Source of the DNA: Nemania diffusa
Lineage: Eukaryota; Ascomycota; Sordariomycetes; Xylariales; Xylariaceae
DNA: 64,000 nucleotides
NCBI GenBank assembly: GCA_038501195.1
Contig: JBBPUQ010000005.1
Coordinates: 620,001 to 684,000, forward strand
Reading direction: 5' to 3'
Part shown: positions 36,287 to 46,356 of the stretch, in pieces
Numbering within the stretch: position 1 is the stretch's first letter
How the letters are laid out: every line of letters starts with the position of its first letter
Notes under the pieces: generated by a model
What the model saw: only the letters and a program-made list of their open reading frames with translations
Databases searched by the model: none
What the model was told of the DNA's origin: nothing
Program-made: the position numbers and the translations under genes

Positions 36287-36736
36287 CTAGGATCGGTAGT
36301 TGACTGTTACATGACAGCTCGCGCAGTTGTTGGTACCGTAACTCCCGTGAAGACTGGAGCACTCGTCGAGAATGTCGTTCGCGGTGTCGATGAGCACTTG
36401 ACCTGAAATCTGCTCGACTTATTAGAACGTATTCTAAATGGTTATCTCAAAACGTTTGGCTTACAGGCTGAGGTCCGGCGTTATTAGTTGCGTAGATGAT
36501 ATAGCAGTCTCCAGAGGAGAACTGTGCTTGGTCGGAATATTGTGTATTCGGATCGATGTGCGAGATCCCAGTGACACAGTCCGCTCTAGAAGGAGAGAGA
36601 AACGATCCCTTGCAACTAAAAAAAAATGGGTGAGTCTTGATTCTTATGGGCAAGTTGAGGACACAGACTTGTTAGAGTAGGCCTGGGTAGCCGTAGCCGC
36701 CACGGCAGCCATGAACAGATTCTTGAATGAAGGCAT
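36287..36736 (-). CDS. Small secreted cysteine-rich protein, KP4 killer-toxin-like
   Basis: Three exons (36736-36669, 36615-36465, 36409-36287) join in phase to about 113 residues. The introns have GT...AG ends; the first acceptor is a T9 run followed by AG. The N-terminus is a plausible signal peptide of about 18 residues (basic start, Ala-rich core, cleavage near Ala-Tyr). Six cysteines follow in the mature part, two of them close together near the C-terminus, which ends in the TVNY-type strand typical of the KP4 family. KP4 proteins are secreted and, in the type member, block calcium uptake in target cells; homologues in ascomycetes are small effectors or antifungals. The family call rests on the cysteine and strand pattern only. 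The gene is open and unbroken in its coding part. A palindromic element sits directly against its start codon and a solo-LTR-like repeat against its stop. Confidence 0.6.
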
Positions 36737-36737
36737 A

Positions 36738-37587
36738 AGATAACCACCCCCCTCACGGGCCACCCCCTCGCGGGCCACTTTGGGTTAGGCTTAGCGTATA
36801 AAATCGAATAAAATAGTAAAAAAGATGGGACTAGCGCTACAATAAGTAACAGTAATTTATATTTAAAGAAAAAAATAAGAAAAAATAAAATATATAATAT
36901 AATTATTTATTATAATATATTTAAAAAGTAGTATAGTTTTTCCGAGAAACGCTAGTTTTAAAAACTAGTCCAAAAACGGCTATTTATAGTATTTTAGCTC
37001 CACATTTAAAATATAAGCTTATAAATAGCTATTATATTTTATTTAATTTTTGTTTTATTTATTATATTTTTATTATAGTTATTATTTAAATATACGCTAT
37101 AAATTTACTGTTTTTTTCGGTATTTATTTTATATGTAAAAATATAGTAAAAACAGGTGAGACAAAAATTTCAAATTTTTACACATAAAATAAATACTGAA
37201 AGTATTAAAAATATCAATGGATTTACAGCATATATTTAAATAATAACTATAATAAAAATATAATAAATAAAACAAAGATTAAATAAAATATAATAGCTAT
37301 TTATAAGCTTATATTTTAAATGTGGAGCTAAAATACTATAAATAGCCGTTTTTGGACTAGTTTTTAAAACTAGCGTTTCTCGGAAAAACTATACTACTTT
37401 TTAAATATATTATAATAAATAATTATATTATATATTTTATTTTTTCTTATTTTTTTCTTTAAATATAAATTACTGTTACTTATTGTAGCGCTAGTCCCAT
37501 CTTTTTTACTATTTTATTCGATTTTATACGCTAAGCCTAACCCAAAGTGGCCCGCGAGGGGGTGGCCCGTGAGGGGGGTGGTTATCT
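36738..37587. mobile_element. 850-bp palindromic (foldback) element with TA target duplication
   Basis: The two halves are inverted repeats of about 400 bp each with a short divergent centre near 37135-37180. The termini are AGATAACCACCCCCCTCACG... and its reverse complement, flanked by TA on both sides (36736-36737 and 37588-37589). The outer about 60 bp are GC-rich (GGGCCACCCCCTCGCGGGCC), the rest AT-rich. No open reading frame. TA duplication and long inverted repeats suggest a non-autonomous Tc1/mariner/pogo-type element; the superfamily is inference. The transcript would fold into a near-perfect 400-bp hairpin. Confidence 0.85.
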
Positions 37588-37725
37588 TAGTGATGAGCAA
37601 TATGCTTGGATTGGAATGAATAAGAATGATGAGGGTTGATCTTGTGGTTGATACTCTTAGAAATTGTGATGAAAGATGGGCGAGGAACGTTTTTGCAACG
37701 ACAGGAAGACCAGCAGCCTTTTATA
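37588..37725 (-). promoter_or_regulatory. Displaced core promoter and 5' leader of the KP4-like gene
   Basis: On the minus strand a TATAAAA (37725-37719) is followed by about 130 bases of pyrimidine- and CA-rich leader that runs up to the TA at 37588, where the palindromic element begins. If the element is removed in thought, this leader abuts the start codon. That is the normal spacing of TATA, leader and ATG in fungi. Confidence 0.55.
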
Positions 37726-37804
37726 GAACCCATCCATAAGGTGGTGCCGCATATGGGCGTCATTGAGTCAAAATCCATAATACTTAAAAAAGCCTGCTGG
37801 TTAG

Positions 37805-38085
37805 TGTGGCAGTGCGGGTAAACCTGCACTCGAAGTAAGCCGGATGTATGGGGTAGGCTTAGGTCTTGACGCTCGCGTCAAACTTTTCTATTTATTCTAA
37901 GTAGCTCTTTTCGAGAACTGCCTGGCTTAGCTAGGCAGGCAGATTCTCTATACTAAATTCGACTTATTGCTTTGATTTTCAAGACTAGTTTTGAAGAACT
38001 AGGAAATATCTAGAAGTGATATTGTGACTATTTGTCAGTTTCCAGGGTGCGGTGTGTGTTATGTACACTTTCCGTTTTATTACCA
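37805..38085 (+). repeat. Second copy of the palindromic motif, in a possible divergent relative of the solo-LTR-like family
   Basis: 37805-37833 repeats the motif seen at 21342. From about 38009 the sequence TCTAGAAGTGAT...GTGCGGTGTGTGTTATGTACAC resembles the 3' part of the 21037-21314 family. A TTTCTATTT word near 37887 corresponds to its 5' part. The overall length is comparable (about 280 bp). The relationship is distant and could be chance. Confidence 0.35.
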
Positions 38086-39723
38086 AAATGATGCTAGGTA
38101 GTTTTTCCTACGTAGCTTATGCTGGATGTCCGCAGGCGAAGTGTCCTATTCAGAGGATTTAAGGTAGAGTTACAGAAATATCTCTCGAAGCTACCACCCT
38201 AGAATGTCAATGATTTTTACTTCTAAAAGGATTAAATAAGATAGTAACGAAAAACCATTATGAGGTACCATAAGTTAGATTAAATTCTCCTTGTCCATAC
38301 ACTATAACTAGTTTCTCGAAAGGATAATATCACAGTGTTTTTCATATTCCAATAGTCAAATATTGATCATCTCCAAGTGTTGCCTCATGACAGCGCGGGT
38401 GTACAGGGTCCTAGAAGAAAATAGAGGTCGTATTAATTAAGCCCAGTCTAGTAGATCTATGTTAAACATTGCTATTAATATTTATTGTTAAATTCTCGCT
38501 CATATATGAGTTAACTAAACAGGAAATATTAGTCTAAGCCAACGCCGCTACTGCGGTCATAGCAATAGCAGTATATCCGTGACAATCATATTGAAATGCC
38601 ATGTGGCTATGGTCGGATGTCCATATCGGGTTTCACACATCCTATCACGGAAGAGAACTGCACCGCTAAACCACAACACTGCTAAAATTAGAACGTTGTC
38701 AAGGTGGTAATTTTGACCGTTTGCCGCTGGGACCGTGGCACATCTCGCTTTTAAGATCCTATTAATTTTAGAATAATAAAATACCTAAACTTTATGAGAT
38801 TTAACGGCTATCTAGTCTTTTACATCTATATTACGATTCGGTTGACTAACAACTAATAATAGTTTATCCATATATGTATTGACGTGAGTGGCTGCTTACA
38901 GCACTAGGTTTCAACTCTAGCCTTGTCTATTATTAACATTTCTACTCGTCATCAGTGTTCAGTACTAATTGTCTGCGCCGTAATTTAGTTCCGTGGCATT
39001 ATTATGTATTATGCCGTCTGCTTACGATCTTCTAAGTGTAACACTTCAAGATCGGCAAATTTAGTCCCAAAGCAAGTAGCAATCCTACTTCAGCTCTCTA
39101 GGCGGCGGCGGCGGTGGTAGGGCCAACCTCCTGAATTTAGCCTGCTACAATAGTTACGCTCGCCTTGTACTATAGGGCACTACAATGTAATTACTAATAC
39201 TCGGAAAGAACCACCAAGCTTAATATAGTTTCACGTTTAATAATTAGTTGAAATTTAAATAAATTTATACAAGCAGTAACGCATTGAAGGATTTTGTTTT
39301 ACTGCTTACAACAAATCTTGACTCTCCTAATAGCATAATGTCATACGGGGTGATCATCTGCTCAAAGCGCGGCTGAGCGTTGAATGATCCTCCGCTAGCT
39401 CTGAGAAGATCCCTTGAATCAAAAGATATAAAATTTAATGCTGTGTATCGGCGGGGTAGTTGATAGCACTAATATCCGGTCTGTCCGGTATGATCATTCA
39501 TCCTCAGTAGGAATACGGCACAGGGCTGGTTATGTCCAATTAGCGAGGCGGCATAAAAGTGATTGTCCCGCCACCCAAGAGGAAGGGTGATTGGCTGTGT
39601 TGATTGAGGGGGAAAGTAGCTTAAATACACCGTCCGTTCTACCGAAAAAGATAACAGGTGCAGACTACTGGCGGCCACTGAATACGGCCCGAATCGGCCT
39701 GGCAATAAACTTCATTGACAAAC
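38086..39723. other. Gene-poor stretch
   Basis: No frame with a recognisable product on either strand. Moderately AT-rich with scattered stops. It may be older, diverged repeat DNA. Confidence 0.45.
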
Positions 39724-40092
39724 CTAGAGACGGCGCAGATTGCTCGGCCTCCGATACTCCATCGTGCTAAGGAACCGCTGCACGCGCGCGAGCAGGTGGT
39801 TCACCAGTCGCGCACCATACTGGAGGAGGACAAAATAGGGCATGAACACTGCCAACACTGCCCCTAACTTCCCGAAGAGCTTCATGGGCCACTGCGCCTG
39901 GAATAGCGCGACGGCCCCGGTCAGCACGGCGGTATCGAATGCGAGGAAGTACCAGGGCACATACAACGGGATGCCGGACAGGGTCTCCCAGACGAGTGTC
40001 ACGTCCCAGAGGCTTAGCGATCAGAAGTAACGAGCGCGTCCCTTTTGCGTAATCCTCCGGAGCGCCGTGTACAGGAGGGGACGGTGGGCCAT
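39724..40092 (-). pseudogene. Small membrane protein of unknown family, interrupted by an in-frame TGA
   Basis: From an ATG at 40092-40090 a frame of 123 codons runs to the stop at 39724-39726, with a single internal TGA at 40023-40021 (codon 24), where CGA would be restored by one transition. Downstream are two or three hydrophobic segments (YVPWYFLAFDTAVLTGAVAL; LGAVLAVFMPYFVLLQYG) and a basic tail (RRPSNLRRL). A shorter start after the TGA is possible. The GC-rich coding-like composition contrasts with the surroundings. I do not recognise the family; it could be the 3' end of a larger multi-pass protein. Confidence 0.4.
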
Positions 40093-40194
40093 ACGCACAT
40101 TATCCGACAAACGATTTTTTACCCCACTTTCTGTTTTTCGTTTTTTGTTTTTAGTTTTTAGTTTTTTACTTTGTATATATATTCGTATAAAAAA

Positions 40195-40303
40195 TATTAA
40201 CTATGCTTTCGTTTTTAACAAAAAAGGAACAACTAAATGAAACAAAAAGTTATGCCTTCGTTTTTAACGAAAAAGAAACGACTAAATAAAACAAAAAGTT
40301 ACT
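40195..40303 (+). repeat. Two direct copies of a roughly 55-bp unit
   Basis: The unit TATGCYTTCGTTTTTAACRA followed by AAAAGRAACRACTAAATRAA and ACAAAAAGTTA occurs twice in a row (about 40203-40253 and 40251-40301). It precedes the larger duplicated region. Confidence 0.65.
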
Positions 40304-42860
40304 TAGTGTTGTAAAAAATTCTCAGCAGAATTCTATAGCTGAAATAGGTAATTTTGCCTTTCTATTTAAGAAAAGTAGGTCAGCTAGTTGTTAAAAAATT
40401 TCCAAAACCGTTTTTTATCCCAAATAGGAAATTCTCCCTGCTTATTTAGGTATAGTTCGTCCAATTCAGCTTGTATCGCATGTACGCAGCTATAATCGGC
40501 TAAACCAGCTATACCTATGTACAGGCTGTCTTCTATATATACAATCTCTATAGAAAGTCTATAGAGCCTACGTCATAGGCACCCAATAATACACACACAC
40601 ACATATTCACCTACCACTCTGACAGGTGGCTAACCGACCTGCCTACCTGTTAGGTGACCTACTTGTCAGGTGACCTACTTACCTGCCAAGTGACCTGCCG
40701 ACCTACCAAGTCACTTGCAAGCTGGTCTACCGGCCAACCAGGTAACATACCAGCCGACCTACCACTTTACCAGTTGGCCTACCGACTTGGCTGCCTGTCA
40801 GGTGACCTACCTACCTACCAGTCAACCTACCTACTTACCAATCAGGTGACTAACCTACCTACCTACCAGTCAGGTAACTGACCAACCTACCGACCTGCCA
40901 GGTAACCTGCCAACCTACCAGGTCACTTGCCAGCCGGTCTACCAGCCAACCAAATGACTTACCAGTCAACCTACCTACTTACCAGTCAACCTACCTACTT
41001 ACTAGTCAACCTACCTACTTATCAGTCAAGTAACTAACCTACCTACCTACCAGTCAGGTGAGTGACCGACTTACCACAGTGACTGCCGACTACCAAGTAA
41101 GTCACCCGGCCGGCCTACCTACTGCGCCAGTGACCAGTGACCTACCTACCTACCTGCAGACCTAACTGCAAGTCAACAAAGGCCCAAGACCTAGGGCTAG
41201 GATTGGAAAGGCTAAAATTGGAAAGGCTAGGATTAGAAGAGCTAGGATTGAAAGGGCTAAAATTGAAAAAGCTAAAATTAAAAGGGCTAAGATTGAAAGG
41301 GCTAGGATTGAAAAGGCTAAAATTGAAAGAGCTAAGATTAAAAAGGCTAAAATTAAAAGGGCTAAAATTGAAAGAGCTAGAATTGAAAGAGCTAGAATTG
41401 AAAAGGCTAAGATTAAAAGAGCTAGAATTAGAGGCGTTAAAAACGAAGGCAGTTCTCTCCTTTAGCTGGAAAAAAGCGGGAGCCGCGCGCACAAAGCGCC
41501 TACGCAGCAGAGCACACGGTTGGTAGGAAAGAGGCTAAAGGAAAGAGCTGCCTTCGTTCCCTATAGCCTGTCGAAGGTCTGTATAGCTTGTGTGGCCTAT
41601 ATAGCTTGTAGCCCTTAAAAACAAAGGCTTCCTTGCCCCTGACCCCCAGGGGCCTCTAGTTTATAGTGTCGTAAAAAATTCCCAGCAGAATTTTATAGCC
41701 GAAATAAGTAATTTTGCCTTCTTATTTGGGAAGAGTGGGTCAGCTGGTTGTCGAAAAATTTCCAGGACAGTTTTTCATCCTAAATAGGAAATTCTCTCAG
41801 CCTATTTGGGTATAGTTCGTCCAATTCGGCTTCAATCGCATGCACGCGGCTATAATCGGCTAAACCGGCTACACCTACGTACTCTGACAGGTGGCTAACC
41901 GACCTCCCTACCTGTTAGGTGACCTACTTGTCAGGTGACCGACTTACCTGCCAGCTGACTTGCCGACCTACCAGGTCACTTGCCAGCCGGTCTACCTGCC
42001 AACCAGGTGACCTACCGGCCGACCTACCACCTTACCAGTTGGCCTACCGACCTGCTGGCCTGTTAGGTGACCTACTGGTCAGGTGACCAACCTACCTACC
42101 AGTCAACCTACCTACTTACCAGTCAACCTACCTACCTACTAGTCAACCTACCTACCTACCAGTCAACCTACCTACCTGCCAGTCAGGTGGCTGACCAACC
42201 TACCGACCTGTCAGGTGACTGACCGACTTACCTAGTGACCTGCCAGCCTACCAAGTGGGTCACCAGCCGGCCTACCTACTTGCCAGGTGACCTGCCGACC
42301 TACCAGGTCACTTGCCAGCCGGTTTACCAGCCAACCAGGTGACTTACCAGTCAACTTACCTACTTACCAGTCAACCTACCTACTTACCAGTTAACTTACC
42401 TACTTACCAGTCAACCTACTTACCTACCAGTCAGGTGACTAACCTACCTACCTACCAGTCAGGTGACTGACCTACCTACCTACTAGTCAAGTAACTGACC
42501 TACCTACCTACCAGTCAGGTGACTGACCGACTTACCTACTTGTAAACCTACTTGCAGACCTGACTTCAAGTCAACAAGGGCCCAGGACCTAGGGCTAGGA
42601 TTGCAAGGGCTAGGATTGGAAGCGTTAAAAACGAAGGCAGTCCTCTCCTTTAGCTGGGAGGGAGCGGGAGCCGCGCGCGCGAAGCGTCTACGCGGCGGAG
42701 CACACGGTTGGTAGGAAGGAGGCTAAAAGAGAGGGCTGCCTTTGTTCTCTATAGCCTGTCGAGGGTCTGTATAGCCTGTGTGGCCTGTGTAGCCTATGTA
42801 GCTTATATAGCTTATAGCCTTTAAAAACGAAGGCTTTTTTGCTTTTAACCTTTAAAAGCT
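40304..42860 (+). repeat. Duplicated 1.36-kb unit containing ACCTACC-type minisatellite
   Basis: Unit 1 starts at about 40304 (TAGTGTTGTAAAAAATTCTC) and unit 2 at about 41664 (TAGTGTCGTAAAAAATTCCC), an offset of 1360. Each has the same order: a 300-bp leader; a minisatellite of CTACCTACCAGTCAGGTGAC-like words (about 40600-41160 and 41880-42560); a GGGCTAGGATTG segment; a GC-rich block with GGGAGCCGCGCGC; and a TATAGCCTGT repeat tail. Many differences between the units are C/T or G/A. No coding frame is credible. The second unit runs directly into the AT-rich block. Confidence 0.8.
41201..41440 (+). repeat. 15-bp tandem repeat, about 16 copies
   Basis: The unit GGCTAAAATTGAAAG varies slightly (GGGCTAGGATTGGAA, GAGCTAGAATTGAAA). 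Because the period is divisible by three it produces an artificial Leu-Lys-rich open frame on the plus strand and an Asn-Phe-Ser one on the minus strand. The second 1.36-kb unit has only about two copies (42590-42620), so the array expanded in unit 1 or contracted in unit 2. Confidence 0.8.
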
Positions 42861-45800
42861 TTTAGTTTTTAAAATATTTTTAGTATTAACTATTGATAAT
42901 TTTTACAATAAAATTATTGTTTTATATAAAGTAAAAGTTTTAATTATTATAATATTTAAATTAATTATTATATAAAAATATTAAAATAGTTAATATATAT
43001 TAAAATATTATATTTAAATTTAAAATTTTATTAATTAAAAAAAATTTAAATAAATTAAAAATATAATTTTTAAAATTTAGTTTTTTTTTTTTATATAAAA
43101 ATAAAAAAATAAATTTATTTAAATCGCTTTTTAAAAAGTTAATATTTTTATTAACTTTTATATAATTTAAATTTTATATTTTTATTATAAAATAAAATAA
43201 TAATATATTAATAATAATAAATATAACTAAGTTTTATAATAAATAATTAAATAGTTATATTAATATATATAAAAAAATTTTATAATTTAAAGTTTTAAAA
43301 AAAATTATTTTTATAAATTTATATAAATATATATTAAAATAATTATTAATTAAAATAAATTTTATTAATATTATAAAATATAATAATTAAAAATTATATA
43401 ATAATATAATTAATTAATTATTTATTAATATAAAAAATTTATTATATTTAGTTATAATTTTTTTTAATGTTTTAATAAATATATAAAATTTTAAAAAATA
43501 AATATTAAAATTTATATAATTATTTTTTAAATAAAGTTTTTTTTTATATAATAACTAATTTATAAAATTTATATTTATATTAATATTTATTTATATATAA
43601 TTATTTAAATTTATATTAAGTTTTTTATTTATATTGTTATAAATATTTTAAAATAATTTTTTTATATAATAAATATTGCTAATATATAATTATTATTTAT
43701 TTAAATTAATATAAATATTAAAATAGCTTTTTTTATTAATATTTAAAGTTTTTTTATTAAATTTAATAAAATAACTATTTTATATAAAAATTTCAATAGT
43801 AAAAAAATACTATATTAATAAAATAATTGTTTAATTTTATATTATATATAAAAATTAAACAAATAAAATTAAAAAATTAAAATTTAATAAAAGCTGTTTT
43901 ATATAAAATTAATTAATTAATAAATTTAATATATTAAAAAATTAAATATAATAAATTTTTTAAATTTATATAATAATTAAAACTTTATTATTATATATAT
44001 AATATATAATTTAATATTTTATATAAAAATTATTAAATTTTTTTAGTTTTAAAATAATTATATTATATAAAAACAAAAAAATCGACTTTATATAATTTTA
44101 AATAAACTATTTAAAATATATAAAACTTTTATAATTAATTAAAAAATTTTTATATTAAAAAATTTATTAGTTAAAAACTTTTTTTATATAATAGCTGCTT
44201 TTTTAAAAAATATTAAAATTAATGCTTTTTTTTTTATTAAAATAAAAAACTAATATAATATATAGTTATAAAATATTAAATTTAATAATATTTTTTATAT
44301 AAAAAAAAATTATAAATATTTATATTTATATATATATTTTAAATTTTATTAATATATATAATAATATTAAATTTTTAATAAAATATTAAATTTATTAATA
44401 ATTTAATATTTAATTAATAAATTTAAAAAATATATATATAAAATTAAATTTATTATTATATAAAAATTAATTTATTTAAATAATTATATTAAAATAAAAT
44501 TATTTTATATTTAAAACAAAAAATAATTTAATTATTAAAACAAAAATAATAAATAAAACTATTATATAATAAATAAATTTATTATATAATTTAATTTTTT
44601 TATTAAAACTTTTTTTTTTTTATTAATTGATTTAATTATTAAAATTTAATAAAAAATATTATTATATAAATAATATTTTTAACTAGTTTTAATTATTTTA
44701 ATTTTTAATTAAAATTAAAATTAAAACTAAAATTAAAACTATTATATTTAAACTTTTTAAAAATTAAAATAAAAATATTAATTTAATTATATTTTATATA
44801 ATAAAAAATATTTAAAAAAAGTTATATAAAAAAACTAGCAGTAAAAACAACAAAAATAATAACAAAAGTAATAAAAGTAGTAATAAAAACAATAAAAATA
44901 ATAAAAAAAATATAAAAATATTTAATTTAAATAATTAATAAATTTTTTTTTTATTTAATTTTAATTATATAATTTTATTTATATAATAGTTTTTTATATA
45001 ATAGTTTTTTATATAATAGATTTTTATATAATTTATTTAGTTTAAATAAATTATTATTAAAATATTGTTAATATTTTAATTTAAATTTAATATTTATATA
45101 AAAGTTAAAAAAAAATATATAAATTTTTTAAATATAAAAATATATTATTATATAAAAGTTTCAAATATTTTTAAAATAAAATTTTTTTTTAATATTAAAT
45201 AAATTTTTAATTATATAATTAAATATATTTAATTTTTTAGTTTTAAATAAATTAATAATTGATTTATTTATAACATTTATAATAACTTTAATATTATATT
45301 AAATATAATTAAAATAAATAATATATTTATATTTAATATTTAATTATATAAAAATTTAAATTTAGTTTAATTTATTTTATATAAAAAATTTAAATAAACA
45401 AATAAACTTTTTAAATTTATATTAATTTTTATATATATATTAAAATTTTTTTTTTAATTTAAATAAAATATTTATTTATTTATTAATAAAATTTTTTATT
45501 TAATTGTTTATTTTTTTTATATAAATATATTATTTTTTATAAATTAATTTAAATTTTAATTATTAAATATTGTTATTATATAATATTTTATTTATATTTT
45601 TTAATAAATTTTAATTTTTATTATAATATTTTTATATTTTATTAAATATAATTAATTTAATAATATATTATAATAATTAAATTTATATAATTAATTAAAT
45701 TAAATTTATATTTATATAAATATTAAAAGTTTATAATTAAATATTTTTATAATAAAATAATATTTAAATTAAAACTAATTAAAATAAATTAAAATAAAAT

Positions 45801-46120
45801 CTATTTTAAAACTTTTATATAAAAAAAATTTTAGTTATTGTTATTATTAAAAATTTTAATATTTTAAAGTTATAATTTTAAATAATTAAAGCAATATATA
45901 CTTTAAAAAAAGGTTTATTATATATTTTAATATATATAATATTTAATATTATTAAAATAAAATATATTTATAAATATAAAAATTAATATATTAAATTAAT
46001 TATATAAAAAAAAAAATAATAATATAAATAAAAAAAAAAATTATATAAAAAAAAAAAATAACAGTATAAATTTTATATTTAATTATTTTATTTATATAGT
46101 TTAATTAAATTAATAATATT

Positions 46121-46356
46121 TGTTGTATAAAGCTTATAAAAAAAGCAGAGCTTTAAACAAATAAAACTATATTATATAAAAAATCTACAAATAAAAAAAA
46201 AAAAAAAAAAGTTAAAAATTTTTTTGCGAAAAAATTGCTTATATATATATATATAAAGCAGTTTAAAATAGCAGTAAATAAAGTTATTTATTTAATTAAA
46301 CAGTAAAACTATTTAATTTATTTAAATAATCAAACTAATATTAACTAATTATAATT
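46121..46356. repeat. Left LTR (heavily mutated)
   Basis: Compared with the right LTR it shows G-to-A and C-to-T changes only, for example TATATAAAGCAGTTTAAAAT against TATATAGAGCGGTTTAAAGT. That is the RIP signature. Confidence 0.75.

Noticed and set aside
37587..37829. Small His/Ser-rich minus-strand frame next to the palindromic element
   Set aside because: It coincides with the leader and TATA region of the KP4-like gene and has no signal peptide or motif.
41137..41526. Leu/Lys-rich 129-residue open frame
   Set aside because: It is created by a 15-bp tandem repeat whose period is a multiple of three, and lies within a minisatellite unit.
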